Source of the DNA: Dongia_B sp035539215
Lineage (GTDB): Bacteria > Pseudomonadota > Alphaproteobacteria > Dongiales > Dongiaceae
Assembly (NCBI GenBank): GCA_035539215.1
Contig: DATLIX010000098.1
Coordinates: 62,001-126,000 of the forward strand
DNA length: 64,000 bases
Direction of reading: 5' to 3'
The translations under genes and the position numbers were made by a program. A model generated the notes under the pieces. The model did not search any database. It was not told the DNA's origin and saw only the letters and a program-made list of their open reading frames with translations. Of this stretch, positions 33,643 to 42,323 are shown piece by piece; position 1 is the stretch's first letter, and each line of letters begins with the position of its first letter.

Positions 33643-34347
33643 ATGGGCGAACCGACCCTTTATGGTCCTCTCCATAGCAGCATGGTCAGTGCCGTGCGAT
33701 TGGCCCTGTTGGCGCTCGATCTGCCGCATCAGATTGTGGTGCCTGACCTGCACAGCCTCGATAGCACGCGGATGACGGATCTGCTGCCGTATTTCGTCGC
33801 GCAGGCGCCCACCTTCATCCATGACGATCTGACGCTGTATGATACCGAGGCGATCCTGCTTTATCTCGACGGCTGGTATGGCGAGCTGCTGCGGCGGGAA
33901 GGGATCGCGACGCGCGGTGCGGCGGTCACCTCCGGCCTGATGCCGCCGCAGCCGAGGCTCGTCGGCATGATGTGGCAGATGGTAGCGGTGATGCGTGATC
34001 ATCTGCAGCCGGCCGCGATCGGGGGGGTGGTGGCGCAGAAGATCTTCGTACCGCATCTCGGCGGCCGGCCCGATACCGAAAAACTGGCGGCAGCGGTGGC
34101 ACGGCAGCAGGATTGCCTGCAACTGCTGGAGCAATTGACCTTGCTGTGCCACAACGGCGATCACGCAGATTACCTGGTGGACAGCCAGCCGCGCCTGGCC
34201 GACCTGCTGCTCTACCCGATTGTCTTCCTGATGATGAAGACCGATCTCGGTTCCGCCTGCCTGGCACGCTCGGTGCGCCTGTCGCGCTGGTGGCTCGCCA
34301 TCAGCAAGCTCGACCGCTTGCGCCCAGGCCTCCCGGTCCTGCCTTAG
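33643..34347 (+). CDS. Glutathione S-transferase-like protein
   Basis: This 234-residue protein starts at the ATG preceded by AAGGCGGG. The thioredoxin-like N-domain is seen in TLYGPLHSSMVSAVRLALLAL, with Ser in the position of the catalytic residue. PTFIHDDLTLYDTEAILLYL corresponds to the glutathione-binding cis-Pro and SNAIL-like segment. The C-domain is helical (LADLLLYPIVFLM). GSTs conjugate glutathione to electrophiles or act as lyases. The substrate is unknown. It lies between the kinase and a nitroreductase, in the same direction, perhaps as part of a detoxification set. Confidence 0.8.
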   Translation: MGEPTLYGPLHSSMVSAVRLALLALDLPHQIVVPDLHSLDSTRMTDLLPYFVAQAPTFIHDDLTLYDTEAILLYLDGWYGELLRREGIATRGAAVTSGLMPPQPRLVGMMWQMVAVMRDHLQPAAIGGVVAQKIFVPHLGGRPDTEKLAAAVARQQDCLQLLEQLTLLCHNGDHADYLVDSQPRLADLLLYPIVFLMMKTDLGSACLARSVRLSRWWLAISKLDRLRPGLPVLP

Positions 34348-34440
34348 CTGGATCGCGCCCGCTTTTCCCGGCCCGCGGTTTTTCAGGCCTGCCGCTGGGC
34401 CGGGCCAACCGGCTATATATACCGAACAGTTTCCCTGATC

Positions 34441-35106
34441 ATGAGTGTCGCCATGTCCAATGCCGATGACAGCCGCCCCGTAACTGCGCCAGCAGCGACG
34501 CCGACCAGCAGCCATTTCGGCCGGCGCCGGGACATCTCCTGGCTCGCCGATCGCCGCTCGGTTGCCGTGCGCCGCATGGGCGGCCCGGGACCGAGCGAGG
34601 CGGAACTGGCGCAGATTCTGTCGGCAGCGCTTGCTGCCCCGGATCACGGTGCGCTGCGGCCCTGGCGGATCGTCCGCTGCACCGACAAGGGCAAGGCACG
34701 GCTGGCCGAGCTGTTCATTGCCGCGAAACTGCGCGCAAAGCCGGATGCCGCCGAGGCGGAACTGGCGCGCGAGCGCGACAAGGCGATGAAGCCGCCGGTA
34801 CTGCTGGCCATGCTGGCAACGCCGAAACCGGCCAAGGGGGAGATCACACCGGCTGAACAGCTCGCTTCAGCGGGCGCCGCCATGCAGAGCATCCTGCTGG
34901 CCGCCTTCGGTCTCGGCTACGGCGCCATCATCCTCAGCGGCAGCCGCTGCGCCGACCCTGCCGTTCGCGCGGCGTTCGGGCTAACCGCCGGCGATGATCT
35001 GCTGGGCTTCATCAGCATCGGCACCGTGGTCGATACGCCGATCCCGTCGCCCCGGCCAGGCTTGGCGGAGATGGTCGCGGTTTATGACGGCGAGGCACTC
35101 GGCTGA
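34441..35106 (+). CDS. Nitroreductase family protein (YdjA-like)
   Basis: This 221-residue flavoprotein has RRSVAVRRMGGPGPSEAE followed by ILSAALAAPDHGALRPWRIV, the FMN-binding RRS and PSxHNxxPW-type segment; here it reads APDHGALRPW, as in YdjA. AGAAMQSILLAAFGLGYGA and LGFISIGTV complete the fold. YdjA-type enzymes are the smallest nitroreductases and reduce nitroaromatics or serve as selenium-related NADPH oxidoreductases. An AT-rich TATATATA lies about 28 bases before the ATG, a probable -10. The first 27 residues are poorly conserved. Confidence 0.88.
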   Translation: MSVAMSNADDSRPVTAPAATPTSSHFGRRRDISWLADRRSVAVRRMGGPGPSEAELAQILSAALAAPDHGALRPWRIVRCTDKGKARLAELFIAAKLRAKPDAAEAELARERDKAMKPPVLLAMLATPKPAKGEITPAEQLASAGAAMQSILLAAFGLGYGAIILSGSRCADPAVRAAFGLTAGDDLLGFISIGTVVDTPIPSPRPGLAEMVAVYDGEALG

Positions 35107-35147
35107 AAGTGCGGTAGGCCGCATAGCGACGCGAAGCCGCGGGGCGG

Positions 35148-35894
35148 TTATGCCGACAACATCCAAACCCGTAAAGCGCCGATGGTCTCGAAGCCGCAAT
35201 TCCGCATGGCCGCTAGGTCGCCGCCGCTCTCGTAGCCGACAAGGGGCAAATGCGGGTATTGGGCGGCGATCATGGCGACGGCGCCGGCGCGCCAAGTGTC
35301 ACTGTCTTCCTCCGGTACGAACAAGTTCGTATAGCCGACCACTTCAGCGTCGTGGCAGGTGACGCAGCCGGCAACCACGCGGCCGTCGCGCTGGCAGGCG
35401 ATGATCCTTACCCGGGGATCGGTGAGCAAAGAGGGCGGAAAAAGCGCCGCCGAATCAGAATTTCGCCAGTCACAATTTCCCCATGCGGCTTCCCATGAAA
35501 GCAATTCTCCAGCCGTCGCGATCACCTGCCACGAATCAACGGCCGGAGGCGCTTCCGCCTGACGTCGGTTGGCCGGCCGATGCAACCATTCAGCTTCGAA
35601 CAGCCGGCTGAAACCAAGGGGCGCCAAGTCCAGCAGGCTGAAGCTGTCTTTGACGGCAAACGGCAGATGGGCCTTGCGTGCAGCGGCGGCAAGGGAGCCG
35701 ATTGCGGCTAGCTGCGACGCGGTCGCTCCCGGGCCGCTTAATGTGACGACATTGGGATAATAGCGGGGCGCCGCAGCTGTGGTGAACCAGAGATGCTCGG
35801 AGAAATGCGTCGCGCATCCATGCGCGCGCAACATCGCATCGCACCAGGCGGCATTATTGCGGGCCGCCAGTGCGACCTTGTCGCGGTCGTTCAT
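35148..35894 (-). CDS. Putative GNAT-like acetyltransferase
   Basis: This 248-residue protein starts at an ATG preceded by AGGGGA. The C-terminal half carries IIACQRDGRVVAGCVTCHDAEVVGYTNLFV and PLVGYESGGDLAAMRNCGFETIGALRVWM. These fit the beta-4/beta-5 and final helix of GNAT folds, although the canonical acetyl-CoA Q/RxxGxG/A is not evident. The N-domain is Trp/His-containing (HGCATHFSEHLWFTTAA). An overlapping longer frame runs upstream into the MFS gene and was rejected. Likely an acyltransferase of unknown substrate. It is on the opposite strand to the nitroreductase. Confidence 0.72.
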   Translation of the reverse strand: MNDRDKVALAARNNAAWCDAMLRAHGCATHFSEHLWFTTAAAPRYYPNVVTLSGPGATASQLAAIGSLAAAARKAHLPFAVKDSFSLLDLAPLGFSRLFEAEWLHRPANRRQAEAPPAVDSWQVIATAGELLSWEAAWGNCDWRNSDSAALFPPSLLTDPRVRIIACQRDGRVVAGCVTCHDAEVVGYTNLFVPEEDSDTWRAGAVAMIAAQYPHLPLVGYESGGDLAAMRNCGFETIGALRVWMLSA

Positions 35895-35931
35895 AGCGTC
35901 CCCTGCATAGCGGTCGCTGACTGCCGCAAGG

Positions 35932-37566
35932 TTACGGCGTCGCTTCCGGTCCCACTTCTTCGGCCAGTTCGCTGTCGCTTTCCCGGGCAATCGTTCTTGC
36001 GCGCGGTGTGACAGGGGCCGCTTCCGGCGCCTGTGATCGGTTGGTCTGGCGCACGAAAAGGACGGCAAAGCCGGCAGCCAGCAGCGGCAGGGCGCAGCCG
36101 AGTCCAAGGACCCAGTGGATTGCCGTGTTGATGTTGGCGGAATCGGCCTCCTGGCCGAGGCCCGTACTATTGGCGATGACGCCGGCCGCCGCCGCGCCAA
36201 AGGAGATGCCGAGCGAGCGGATGGTGGGGATGGCGCCTGCCGTCAGGCCCTCTTCGCCCCGGGCGGCATGGCGCATGACGGCCGCGACCAGATGCAGATT
36301 GGTGGTGCCGAGACCGACGCCGACCAGCGCATCGGCCAAGGCGATGATCCAGAGCGGACCGCTTTGCATGCTGACGGTCAGGATGGCGAGGCCGATGGTG
36401 GAAAGCAGCAGGCCGATGGTGATGCAGGCCTGCGCCGCCTTGCCCTGGAAATGCGACGTGCTGACCGAGGCCACGGTCCAGGCGACCGCCAGGCAGGCCA
36501 TGATATAGGCGGCGACGGAATCGCTGGTGCCCCGCACGGCCTGCAGGGCGAGCGGCAGATAGGCGCCGATGACTGCATGGGTCATGGAAGAGAGCAGCAT
36601 GACCCAGCCGCCGATGCCGGTACTGGTCGAAAGCGAGAGCGGCCGGGTGGGCAGCAAGCGGCCGCTGGTCTGCACGCGATCTGGCCGGTCGAGGAGGATC
36701 GTGCGCTGCACGGCGGCAATGGCAAGGCCGATCAGGGCGATCTGCAGCACGATGGCGATGCCGCGAAAAGAGGATGAGGCGGGATCAAGGCCCAGCAGGG
36801 TCAACATTTCGTAGACTTCGCCGGCGAGGCTGACGGCGCAGACGCCGAGGGTCAGCATGCCCAGCCGGCGATAGGGGAAGCGTGGCGCGGCGATGCCGGC
36901 TTCGACCTGATGGCGCGGCAGCTTGATCCAGGCACCGGTCATGAAGACGGCGACGATGGGTGCATTGAACCAGAAGGCGCCGCGCCAGAATCCGTGTTCG
37001 GCGAAGAGGCCGCCGACCGCCGGGCCGAGCAGCGCTGCAACACCCCAGGTGCTGGAAATGAAAGCCAAAGCGCGCTTGCGCAGATGTTCCGGATAGACCG
37101 ATTGCACCAGCGCCATCGACAGCGAAATCAGCAGGCCGCCGCCCCAGCCCTGCAGGCTGCGGGCCAGCAGCATGACCAGCATGGTGGGGGCGAGGGCACA
37201 GCCGATCGAACCGATCAGGAAAGTGACGCTTGCCAGCATATAGGCGCGCCGGGTGCCAAGGATGGCGCGCAGGGGCGCGTTGCTGGCGGCGCCGATGATG
37301 GAGGCGACCATATAGAGGGTGGTCGGCCAGGTGTAGAAGCTGATGCCGCCGATATCCTTCACCACTTTCGGCATGACGGCCGCCGTGATGAAGACGTCGA
37401 TGGCATGCAAGGCCATGGCGAGATTGATGGTCAGCGTGTAGATGCCAAGGCCGTTGCGGAAGATATCCAGCCAGCTATGGCGTGCCGTCTCGGCGCCAAG
37501 AGCGGCTGGTCCGCCGCTGTCACTTTGCGTGGCGGTCGATCGGGGGACTGGATTGCGGCGCTGCAT
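35932..37566 (-). CDS. MFS transporter (DHA2-like, 14-helix type)
   Basis: This 544-residue membrane protein has about 14 hydrophobic helices. Motif A-like LRAILGTRRAYML follows TM2, and ARSLQGWGGGLLISLSMALVQ is the conserved TM4 region. GAFWFNAPIVAVF is the family motif C-type segment. Members export drugs or metabolites by proton antiport. The N-terminal 30 residues and C-terminal 30 residues (arginine and acidic rich) are cytoplasmic. It is followed by the GNAT-like gene on the same strand after 37 bases. Substrate unknown. SD GGAAAG precedes the ATG. Confidence 0.88.
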   Translation of the reverse strand: MQRRNPVPRSTATQSDSGGPAALGAETARHSWLDIFRNGLGIYTLTINLAMALHAIDVFITAAVMPKVVKDIGGISFYTWPTTLYMVASIIGAASNAPLRAILGTRRAYMLASVTFLIGSIGCALAPTMLVMLLARSLQGWGGGLLISLSMALVQSVYPEHLRKRALAFISSTWGVAALLGPAVGGLFAEHGFWRGAFWFNAPIVAVFMTGAWIKLPRHQVEAGIAAPRFPYRRLGMLTLGVCAVSLAGEVYEMLTLLGLDPASSSFRGIAIVLQIALIGLAIAAVQRTILLDRPDRVQTSGRLLPTRPLSLSTSTGIGGWVMLLSSMTHAVIGAYLPLALQAVRGTSDSVAAYIMACLAVAWTVASVSTSHFQGKAAQACITIGLLLSTIGLAILTVSMQSGPLWIIALADALVGVGLGTTNLHLVAAVMRHAARGEEGLTAGAIPTIRSLGISFGAAAAGVIANSTGLGQEADSANINTAIHWVLGLGCALPLLAAGFAVLFVRQTNRSQAPEAAPVTPRARTIARESDSELAEEVGPEATP

Positions 37567-38236
37567 GGTCTTTCCGGAATGACGCGTCGACCGACGCTGA
37601 AGACCATTGAGCAGAGCAAGTCGTCGGGCCGGATCGAGGACGGGTATTCAAAAATGGTGCCGCCAGCATCCTGCATGATCCGGGCGGCACCGATCAGGCT
37701 CCCACTATAAGCCGGCAATTTGAAACGGAAAGCGGCAATCTTCCGCAGCGGCTCTTTCGCCTGACCATATCGGATTTGGGCCGATTTTTAGCCGTCTGCC
37801 TGAGAGTCTTGAGGATGTGACGCAGCAGATTGCATTGCGCTGCAGCAAGGTCTGCCGATACACTCGTCTCAATGGCGCCGCCATCAATGTGTCATGACGC
37901 TCGTCCATGATGAGGTCAGGCCCATTGCCGGTTGCATAAGCGGGTAGGCTGCGGACCGGGATGGTTTGCCATTGCGGTGAGAGGTTGCAAAAAAGTCTTG
38001 CACAGGATTTTGTGTCCTGTCGCCGAGGTTCTGTTGCAACCATACCGTGATGATTTATCGTCGGCGGGCTGACTGACTAAAGCGTAAGTTCACGACTCGG
38101 ATTATGCGAGCGGCCAGTGCAAGTGGGTGAGGGGCTTCAAAAAACACGGATAGGTTCGGCTCGCCTCTGACGAGGCAAAGCGTGACGGTGGCGTCACGGC
38201 GTATCGGACCGAGGCAATAAACGGCAGGGGTGGACA
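37567..38236. other. 670-base region without a protein gene
   Basis: No convincing gene is seen. It holds the promoters of the divergent MFS and cupin genes. Two ordered elements stand out. GGTGCCGCC (37656-37664) and GGCGGCACC (37683-37691) form a 9-bp inverted repeat with TTTTT beyond it on the minus strand, like a minus-strand terminator. CGTGACG (38181-38187) and CGTCACG (38192-38198) form an operator-like repeat 39 bases before the cupin. Confidence 0.4.
38181..38198. promoter_or_regulatory. Palindrome upstream of the first cupin
   Basis: CGTGACG-GTGG-CGTCACG is a perfect 7-bp inverted repeat. Just upstream, GCCTC-TGAC-GAGGC is a second small one. Their position before the start of the tandem cupins fits a repressor or activator site. 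Confidence 0.4.
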
Positions 38237-38626
38237 ATGAATATGCTGAAAAAGGTGCAGGAAGATACCAGCAGCAAGCGCTTGCGGCGGTGCAATGCCA
38301 ATCCGCCAGTGCTTGAACACACCATACCGGCCAAGATCTTGGCGGGTGAACCGGTCAAGAAATGGCACGACATCTATGTCGATCCGACCAATCAATTCTG
38401 TGTCGGCATATGGGAATCCGATGTCGGCAAATGGGAAATCGATTTCATCGAAGACGAATTTATCGCCATCATCTCGGGCAAGATCACGCTGACCGATGAA
38501 AACGGCCATGCCGAAACCTTCGGGCCGGGCGATGCCGTCGTGGTGCCGCGCGGCTTCAAGGGGACATGGGAAACCGTCGAACCGGTCAAGAAATGGTATG
38601 CCGCTTTCGAAAATCTGCGCGACTGA
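38237..38626 (+). CDS. Cupin-domain protein (cupin_3 type), copy 1
   Basis: This 129-residue single cupin has a clear SD (AGGGGTGGA). FCVGIWESDVGKWEIDFIEDEF matches the cupin_3 (EutQ/ureidoglycine-aminohydrolase-like) start, and GDAVVVPRGFKGTWETVEPVKKWYAAFE its end. In this group the first motif has Glu in place of the usual His pair, so metal binding may differ. Small cytoplasmic enzyme or binding protein; reaction unknown. A paralog follows at 38911 in the same direction, separated by 284 bases without a recognised gene. Confidence 0.85.
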   Translation: MNMLKKVQEDTSSKRLRRCNANPPVLEHTIPAKILAGEPVKKWHDIYVDPTNQFCVGIWESDVGKWEIDFIEDEFIAIISGKITLTDENGHAETFGPGDAVVVPRGFKGTWETVEPVKKWYAAFENLRD

Positions 38627-38910
38627 TGGCGCTGCGCTGAACTTGATGCGGTGATGATGTCACGCGGCCGCGGTTCCCGCCGGCCCGGATTCTGCTGCCA
38701 GGTGCGTGGAGTGTTCGTCCGTCCATCGCGGCGCATGAGACGCAAACGGCAATGGTGTTCGGCGCGCGCGGACGCTACCGATCCGTCCCCGGTTTCGCGA
38801 ATGGGCGTTAAGCAAATCCGCTTCCACTCCACAGGACCGCGCTCTACTCTGCGCCCTGATTGGCATCGAGGATTGCCGTCGAGGCATATCAGCAAAGTGT
38901 GGAGAGGGAG

Positions 38911-39267
38911 ATGAGCAAGAAACTAATTCGCTTCGGCATTAATCCGCCGCCGATCGAAGAGGGCAAGCCCGCCACCGTGCTGGCCGGCAATCCGGTGACG
39001 CAGCTGCAGAATTATTACACCGACCCCACCGGCCAGTTCTTTGCGGGAATCTGGGAATCCGCCCCGGGCAAATGGGCCGTGAACTACACGGAAGAGGAAT
39101 TCTGCACCTTCCTCGCCGGCAAAGCGATCCTGACCGGCGAAGACGGTACGGCGGAAACCTTCATCACCGGCGACGCCTTCATCATTCCCCGCGGCTTCAA
39201 AGGAACCTGGGAAACCGTCGAGCCGGTGAAGAAGTGGTATGTCATCTTCGAACCGAAGGCGGTCTGA
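38911..39267 (+). CDS. Cupin-domain protein (cupin_3 type), copy 2
   Basis: This 118-residue paralog of the previous gene has FFAGIWESAPGKWAVNYTEEEF and GDAFIIPRGFKGTWETVEPVKKWY, with the last 14 residues of that second block identical in both proteins. The N-termini differ. The start ATG follows GGAGAGGGAG. A tandem duplication with divergence is the simplest origin. The pair may form a heterodimer or act on related ligands (inference). It ends 24 bases before the convergent DUF983 gene. Confidence 0.85.
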   Translation: MSKKLIRFGINPPPIEEGKPATVLAGNPVTQLQNYYTDPTGQFFAGIWESAPGKWAVNYTEEEFCTFLAGKAILTGEDGTAETFITGDAFIIPRGFKGTWETVEPVKKWYVIFEPKAV

Positions 39268-39291
39268 GCTGACGCGCTTATCCTGACGCGG

Positions 39292-39720
39292 TCAGCTTGT
39301 TCCGCGTTTGCGCTGGCTGCAATGGATTGCCGCCATCACCGCACCTTTGATGAAAGGCAGCAGACCGAGGCTGAGAAGCACGGTCGCCGGCAGCCAGATG
39401 GCCGCCTGTAGCCAGGAGGGCGGATGGAAGACCGCCTCCATCAGAAGCAGGCCGGTGACGACGATATGGCCGACGATGGAGATGGTGAAATAGGCCGGTG
39501 CGTCATCGGCGCGGATCGGTTCGAAGGGAAGGCCGCATGCCGTACAGCTTTCCGCAATGGTCAGATAGCCGACGAACATCCGGCCGATACCGCAGCGGGG
39601 GCACCGCCTCAAGAAGCCGTACTTCAGGCTGGTCCACAGACTGGCTTGCTGGAGGCCAGCATGCTGAACGCGCATTTCCTGGCTGCCGCTGGCTTCCGTC
39701 AAGACTGCGTTCATCTCCAT
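39292..39720 (-). CDS. DUF983 zinc-ribbon membrane protein
   Basis: This 142-residue protein has a zinc ribbon, RCPRCGIGRMF near 38-48 and ESCTACGLPFE near 57-67. ADDAPAYFTISIVGHIVV then leads into two membrane helices (HIVVTGLLLMEAVF and LPATVLLSLGLLPFIKGAVM). That order defines DUF983. Members are common in alphaproteobacteria; some sit near cytochrome oxidase genes, but not here. A start at TTG 39735 is in frame; the ATG at 39720 has GGAAG at good spacing. Function unknown. Confidence 0.9.
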   Translation of the reverse strand: MEMNAVLTEASGSQEMRVQHAGLQQASLWTSLKYGFLRRCPRCGIGRMFVGYLTIAESCTACGLPFEPIRADDAPAYFTISIVGHIVVTGLLLMEAVFHPPSWLQAAIWLPATVLLSLGLLPFIKGAVMAAIHCSQRKRGTS

Positions 39721-40103
39721 CGCTGAAGCTTCCAAGACAAAGTTTGTGTTGCGCCGGCGCCGAAGGTCGCCATTTCAGCCATTCGCGGCGATCCTCAAGC
39801 CCCATCTGGGCCGCGAGCAACGTCATCGCGGTCCAGACAGTTGGTCTTGCCGATCCTTCCGTCGCACCGTTGCGGCTTGCCGGGAAGGGGGCGACTGTAG
39901 AGGCGGCACCTTGATCTTCGTCATTAAAGTAAAAGGCGGCTCTGTCACAATGCGACCGGTTGCCGCCCGCTATCACCTCCGGCGGGCATGCCGGCTCATG
40001 GCAGCAAGTGGGGTGACGGTGCTATTGACAGCCAAAGGCGACGTAACGTCACATGTGAAAGCCGCATGGGGGCACCGGTAGCAACGGTTGGGGAGCCGCG
40101 CCG
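39721..40103. other. Gene-free divergent region with TTGACA and an inverted repeat
   Basis: No gene is seen. A consensus TTGACA (40025-40030) and the short inverted repeat GACGT-A-ACGTC (40040-40050) lie 55-80 bases before the PAS-like gene, the likely promoter and operator. A -10 match is not evident. Confidence 0.35.
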
Positions 40104-41015
40104 ATGACATTGACTTGGGATATTTCCTTCCTGTTGGACACCCAGGGCAAGATCGAGGAGGCACGCGGCAATTGCCTGGAAATCCTGGGAGAACCGGTGC
40201 GGACCATGGTCGGCCGATCCTTCCTGCCGTTCATCGCCGGCGCCGACCGGGCGCATTTCCGTCGCTTTCTGGCGCAGCTGGGTAGCGCCAATGCCGTGCG
40301 GCGGGCGATGCTGCACCTTCGCACCAGCCTGCGCGGCGACCGGCCGTTTTTCATGGAAGCCCAGAACGGCTGGTCGGCGGCGCATTACTGGATCATGCTG
40401 GCCGTGCCGACGGAACAAGTGACCGCCAACCCCCTGGCGGTACTCGATGCGCCGATACCGACCACCAGCGATGACGATCTGCTGATGCTGATCGAACTGG
40501 CGGCAGAACAGGCGATGGCGCTCGACCTGACCGTCTTCTCGGTGGGTGGCCTGGCGAAGCCGGTGGCGAATCCCAATGCCGATGCCACTGCTGACCAGGG
40601 TGCCGAGCGGGAAAGCCAGCTGCGGCGGCAGGTCGAGCGCAGTCTGGTCGCCAATGCCTATGACGGCATCGTCAGCCGGTCGGAGCCCGGGGTTTACAGC
40701 GTGCTACATGATGCGCAGAAAGGCGCCGATCAGATTGCCGGCGATCTGCGGGCGGGGGCACGGGAAATCGGCCTCAGCGACGAGGAGTTCGGCCTCAGCC
40801 AACGCACGGTCAAGCTGGGATTGCGGCCCGATCGAGAGCGGATCAAGGCGGCGGTCGTCGCCGTCAGAACGGCGGTTCAAGACCGCAGCCTGCCGGCCGG
40901 CACCAGCGCAGACACGGCCGCGCCGATATCGCGCTCGCCCTGGTTCTATCTTGTCCTAGGGGCGCTGGTCCTGTTCCTGCTGGGGCTGGGGGCGGGATTT
41001 CTGATCCTGCGCTGA
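40104..41015 (+). CDS. PAS-like, C-tail-anchored membrane protein
   Basis: This 303-residue protein starts after GGGGAG. The first 115 residues resemble a PAS domain: WDISFLLDTQGKIEEARGNC, GRSFLPFIAGADRAHFRRFL, and GWSAAHYWIMLAVP, in the usual order. A middle helical region (LLMLIELAAEQAMALDLTVFSVGGL) follows, then an acidic and arginine-rich stretch. It ends in one strong helix, WFYLVLGALVLFLLGLGAGF, with few residues after it. It has no kinase or cyclase domain. It looks like a membrane-anchored sensor or adaptor; the role is not known. Confidence 0.7.
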   Translation: MTLTWDISFLLDTQGKIEEARGNCLEILGEPVRTMVGRSFLPFIAGADRAHFRRFLAQLGSANAVRRAMLHLRTSLRGDRPFFMEAQNGWSAAHYWIMLAVPTEQVTANPLAVLDAPIPTTSDDDLLMLIELAAEQAMALDLTVFSVGGLAKPVANPNADATADQGAERESQLRRQVERSLVANAYDGIVSRSEPGVYSVLHDAQKGADQIAGDLRAGAREIGLSDEEFGLSQRTVKLGLRPDRERIKAAVVAVRTAVQDRSLPAGTSADTAAPISRSPWFYLVLGALVLFLLGLGAGFLILR

Positions 41016-41033
41016 GGTGCAGGCTCGCCGCGC

Positions 41034-42257
41034 TCAGCTCTGCGTCAGCATCTGGGTGAACTTCGCCATCGACTTGTCGTAATTCGCAGCCCACCAGGCG
41101 CTGTCGACGATGGTCTGCTGGGCCAGCGCCTCCGGCTGGGTCGGATCGCCGCTGCGCAAGCTGGCCGGCATGCCGGTGGTGGCGCGCGGATTGGCCGGGC
41201 CGATGCCGCGCAGGCTCGACAAGGCAATTTGCCGCGCCGGTTCCTGCATCGACGACAGGAATTTGAAAACCGTATTGCCGCCGGGATTGTTCTTCGGCAC
41301 CACCCAGACGCCGGGGCAAAGCAGGCCCTGGTCGAAGCTCCAGCCGATCCCGCCCTTGGTTTCCACGGCCAGCTGTGCCGCGCGGGTATGCCAGATGCAG
41401 GCCATGGTGACGACCTTGTCCAGCATCATCTGCTTGGCTTCGTTGCCGTTCTCCCAGGTCACCAGATGCGGCTTCAACTGGCCGATGCGATTGACGCAGT
41501 CGGCGATGTCGAGGGGATAGAGCTGGCCGGGCTTGGCGCCATGGGCCATGGCGGCGGCTTCGAAACCGCCGATCATCCATTTCCACAGGCCGCGCTTGCC
41601 GGGATATTTGCGCAGGTTCCAGAAGTCCGCCCAGCTTTGCGGTGGGTTGTCCTTATAGACATTGGCGTTATAGGCGAGGACGAAGGAATAGGTGTAGCCG
41701 GCGACGCCGAAATCGAAAGCAAAGGGCGACATGACCTGGCTGCGGTCGACCACGCTGTAATCGATTGCGCTGAGTGAGCCGCTTTCGCCGAGGCGAAGGC
41801 AGGAATAGCCGTCCGTGTCGCAGATGTCCCAATCGACATTGCCGCTGTCGACCATGGATTTGATCTTGCCCTCGCTGGGGCCCGTCCCGTCGAAAACGAC
41901 GTCGATATTGGTGTCGCGCTTGAAGGGCTTGCCGAAAGCCTGGTTGAGGTGATCGATATCGCTGTTACCCCAGACCGCAAACGTCAGTTCATCGGCATCG
42001 GCGGCCCGCGCGGCGCGGCCAAAGCCGGCCCCCATAAGCGGCGCCAAGCCGGCCGCCGCGAGGCGCCTCAGGAAGCGGCGCCGGTCCTCTGCCGGCAGGG
42101 CCGCCGCCTGTTGCCGCAATTCGGCGCCGAGCCGCGGCAGATCCTGCGCGAAGGGCGACGGGGCGACAAGCCCTGTATGGGCGGAAGGATGCCTGACGTC
42201 GATGCTGCGATCGGCGAGCGGATTGGCGGGTGAGCGGAGCGATGTCTTCGGCTGCAT
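41034..42257 (-). CDS. ABC-type solute-binding protein (PotD-like), Tat-exported
   Basis: This 407-residue protein has an unusually long N-terminus before a Tat signal: DRRRFLRRLAAAGLAP at about 59-73 and cleavage near 86 (ARA). The mature part begins ELTFAVWGNSDIDHLNQAFG, as in polyamine-type binding proteins, with DWDICDTDGY and VLAYNANVYKDNPPQSWADFW further on. No ABC permease or ATPase lies next to it, so it must work with a distant transporter. The first 58 residues may be untranslated; an internal start is possible. Ligand unknown, perhaps a polyamine or related cation. Confidence 0.82.
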   Translation of the reverse strand: MQPKTSLRSPANPLADRSIDVRHPSAHTGLVAPSPFAQDLPRLGAELRQQAAALPAEDRRRFLRRLAAAGLAPLMGAGFGRAARAADADELTFAVWGNSDIDHLNQAFGKPFKRDTNIDVVFDGTGPSEGKIKSMVDSGNVDWDICDTDGYSCLRLGESGSLSAIDYSVVDRSQVMSPFAFDFGVAGYTYSFVLAYNANVYKDNPPQSWADFWNLRKYPGKRGLWKWMIGGFEAAAMAHGAKPGQLYPLDIADCVNRIGQLKPHLVTWENGNEAKQMMLDKVVTMACIWHTRAAQLAVETKGGIGWSFDQGLLCPGVWVVPKNNPGGNTVFKFLSSMQEPARQIALSSLRGIGPANPRATTGMPASLRSGDPTQPEALAQQTIVDSAWWAANYDKSMAKFTQMLTQS

Positions 42258-42323
42258 GCATCCGCTGTAGCCCCCCGATCCGATGGCGTCAAGCCGGGCA
42301 CGGCCTTGCCGCCCGCTCCAGGA

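Noticed and set aside
35895..36200. Upstream extension of the GNAT-like gene
   Set aside because: It runs into the MFS gene on the same strand in another frame. The ATG at 35894 has a good SD.
37705..38043. 112-codon minus-strand frame
   Set aside because: No SD, mixed composition without motif; the region is better read as non-coding.
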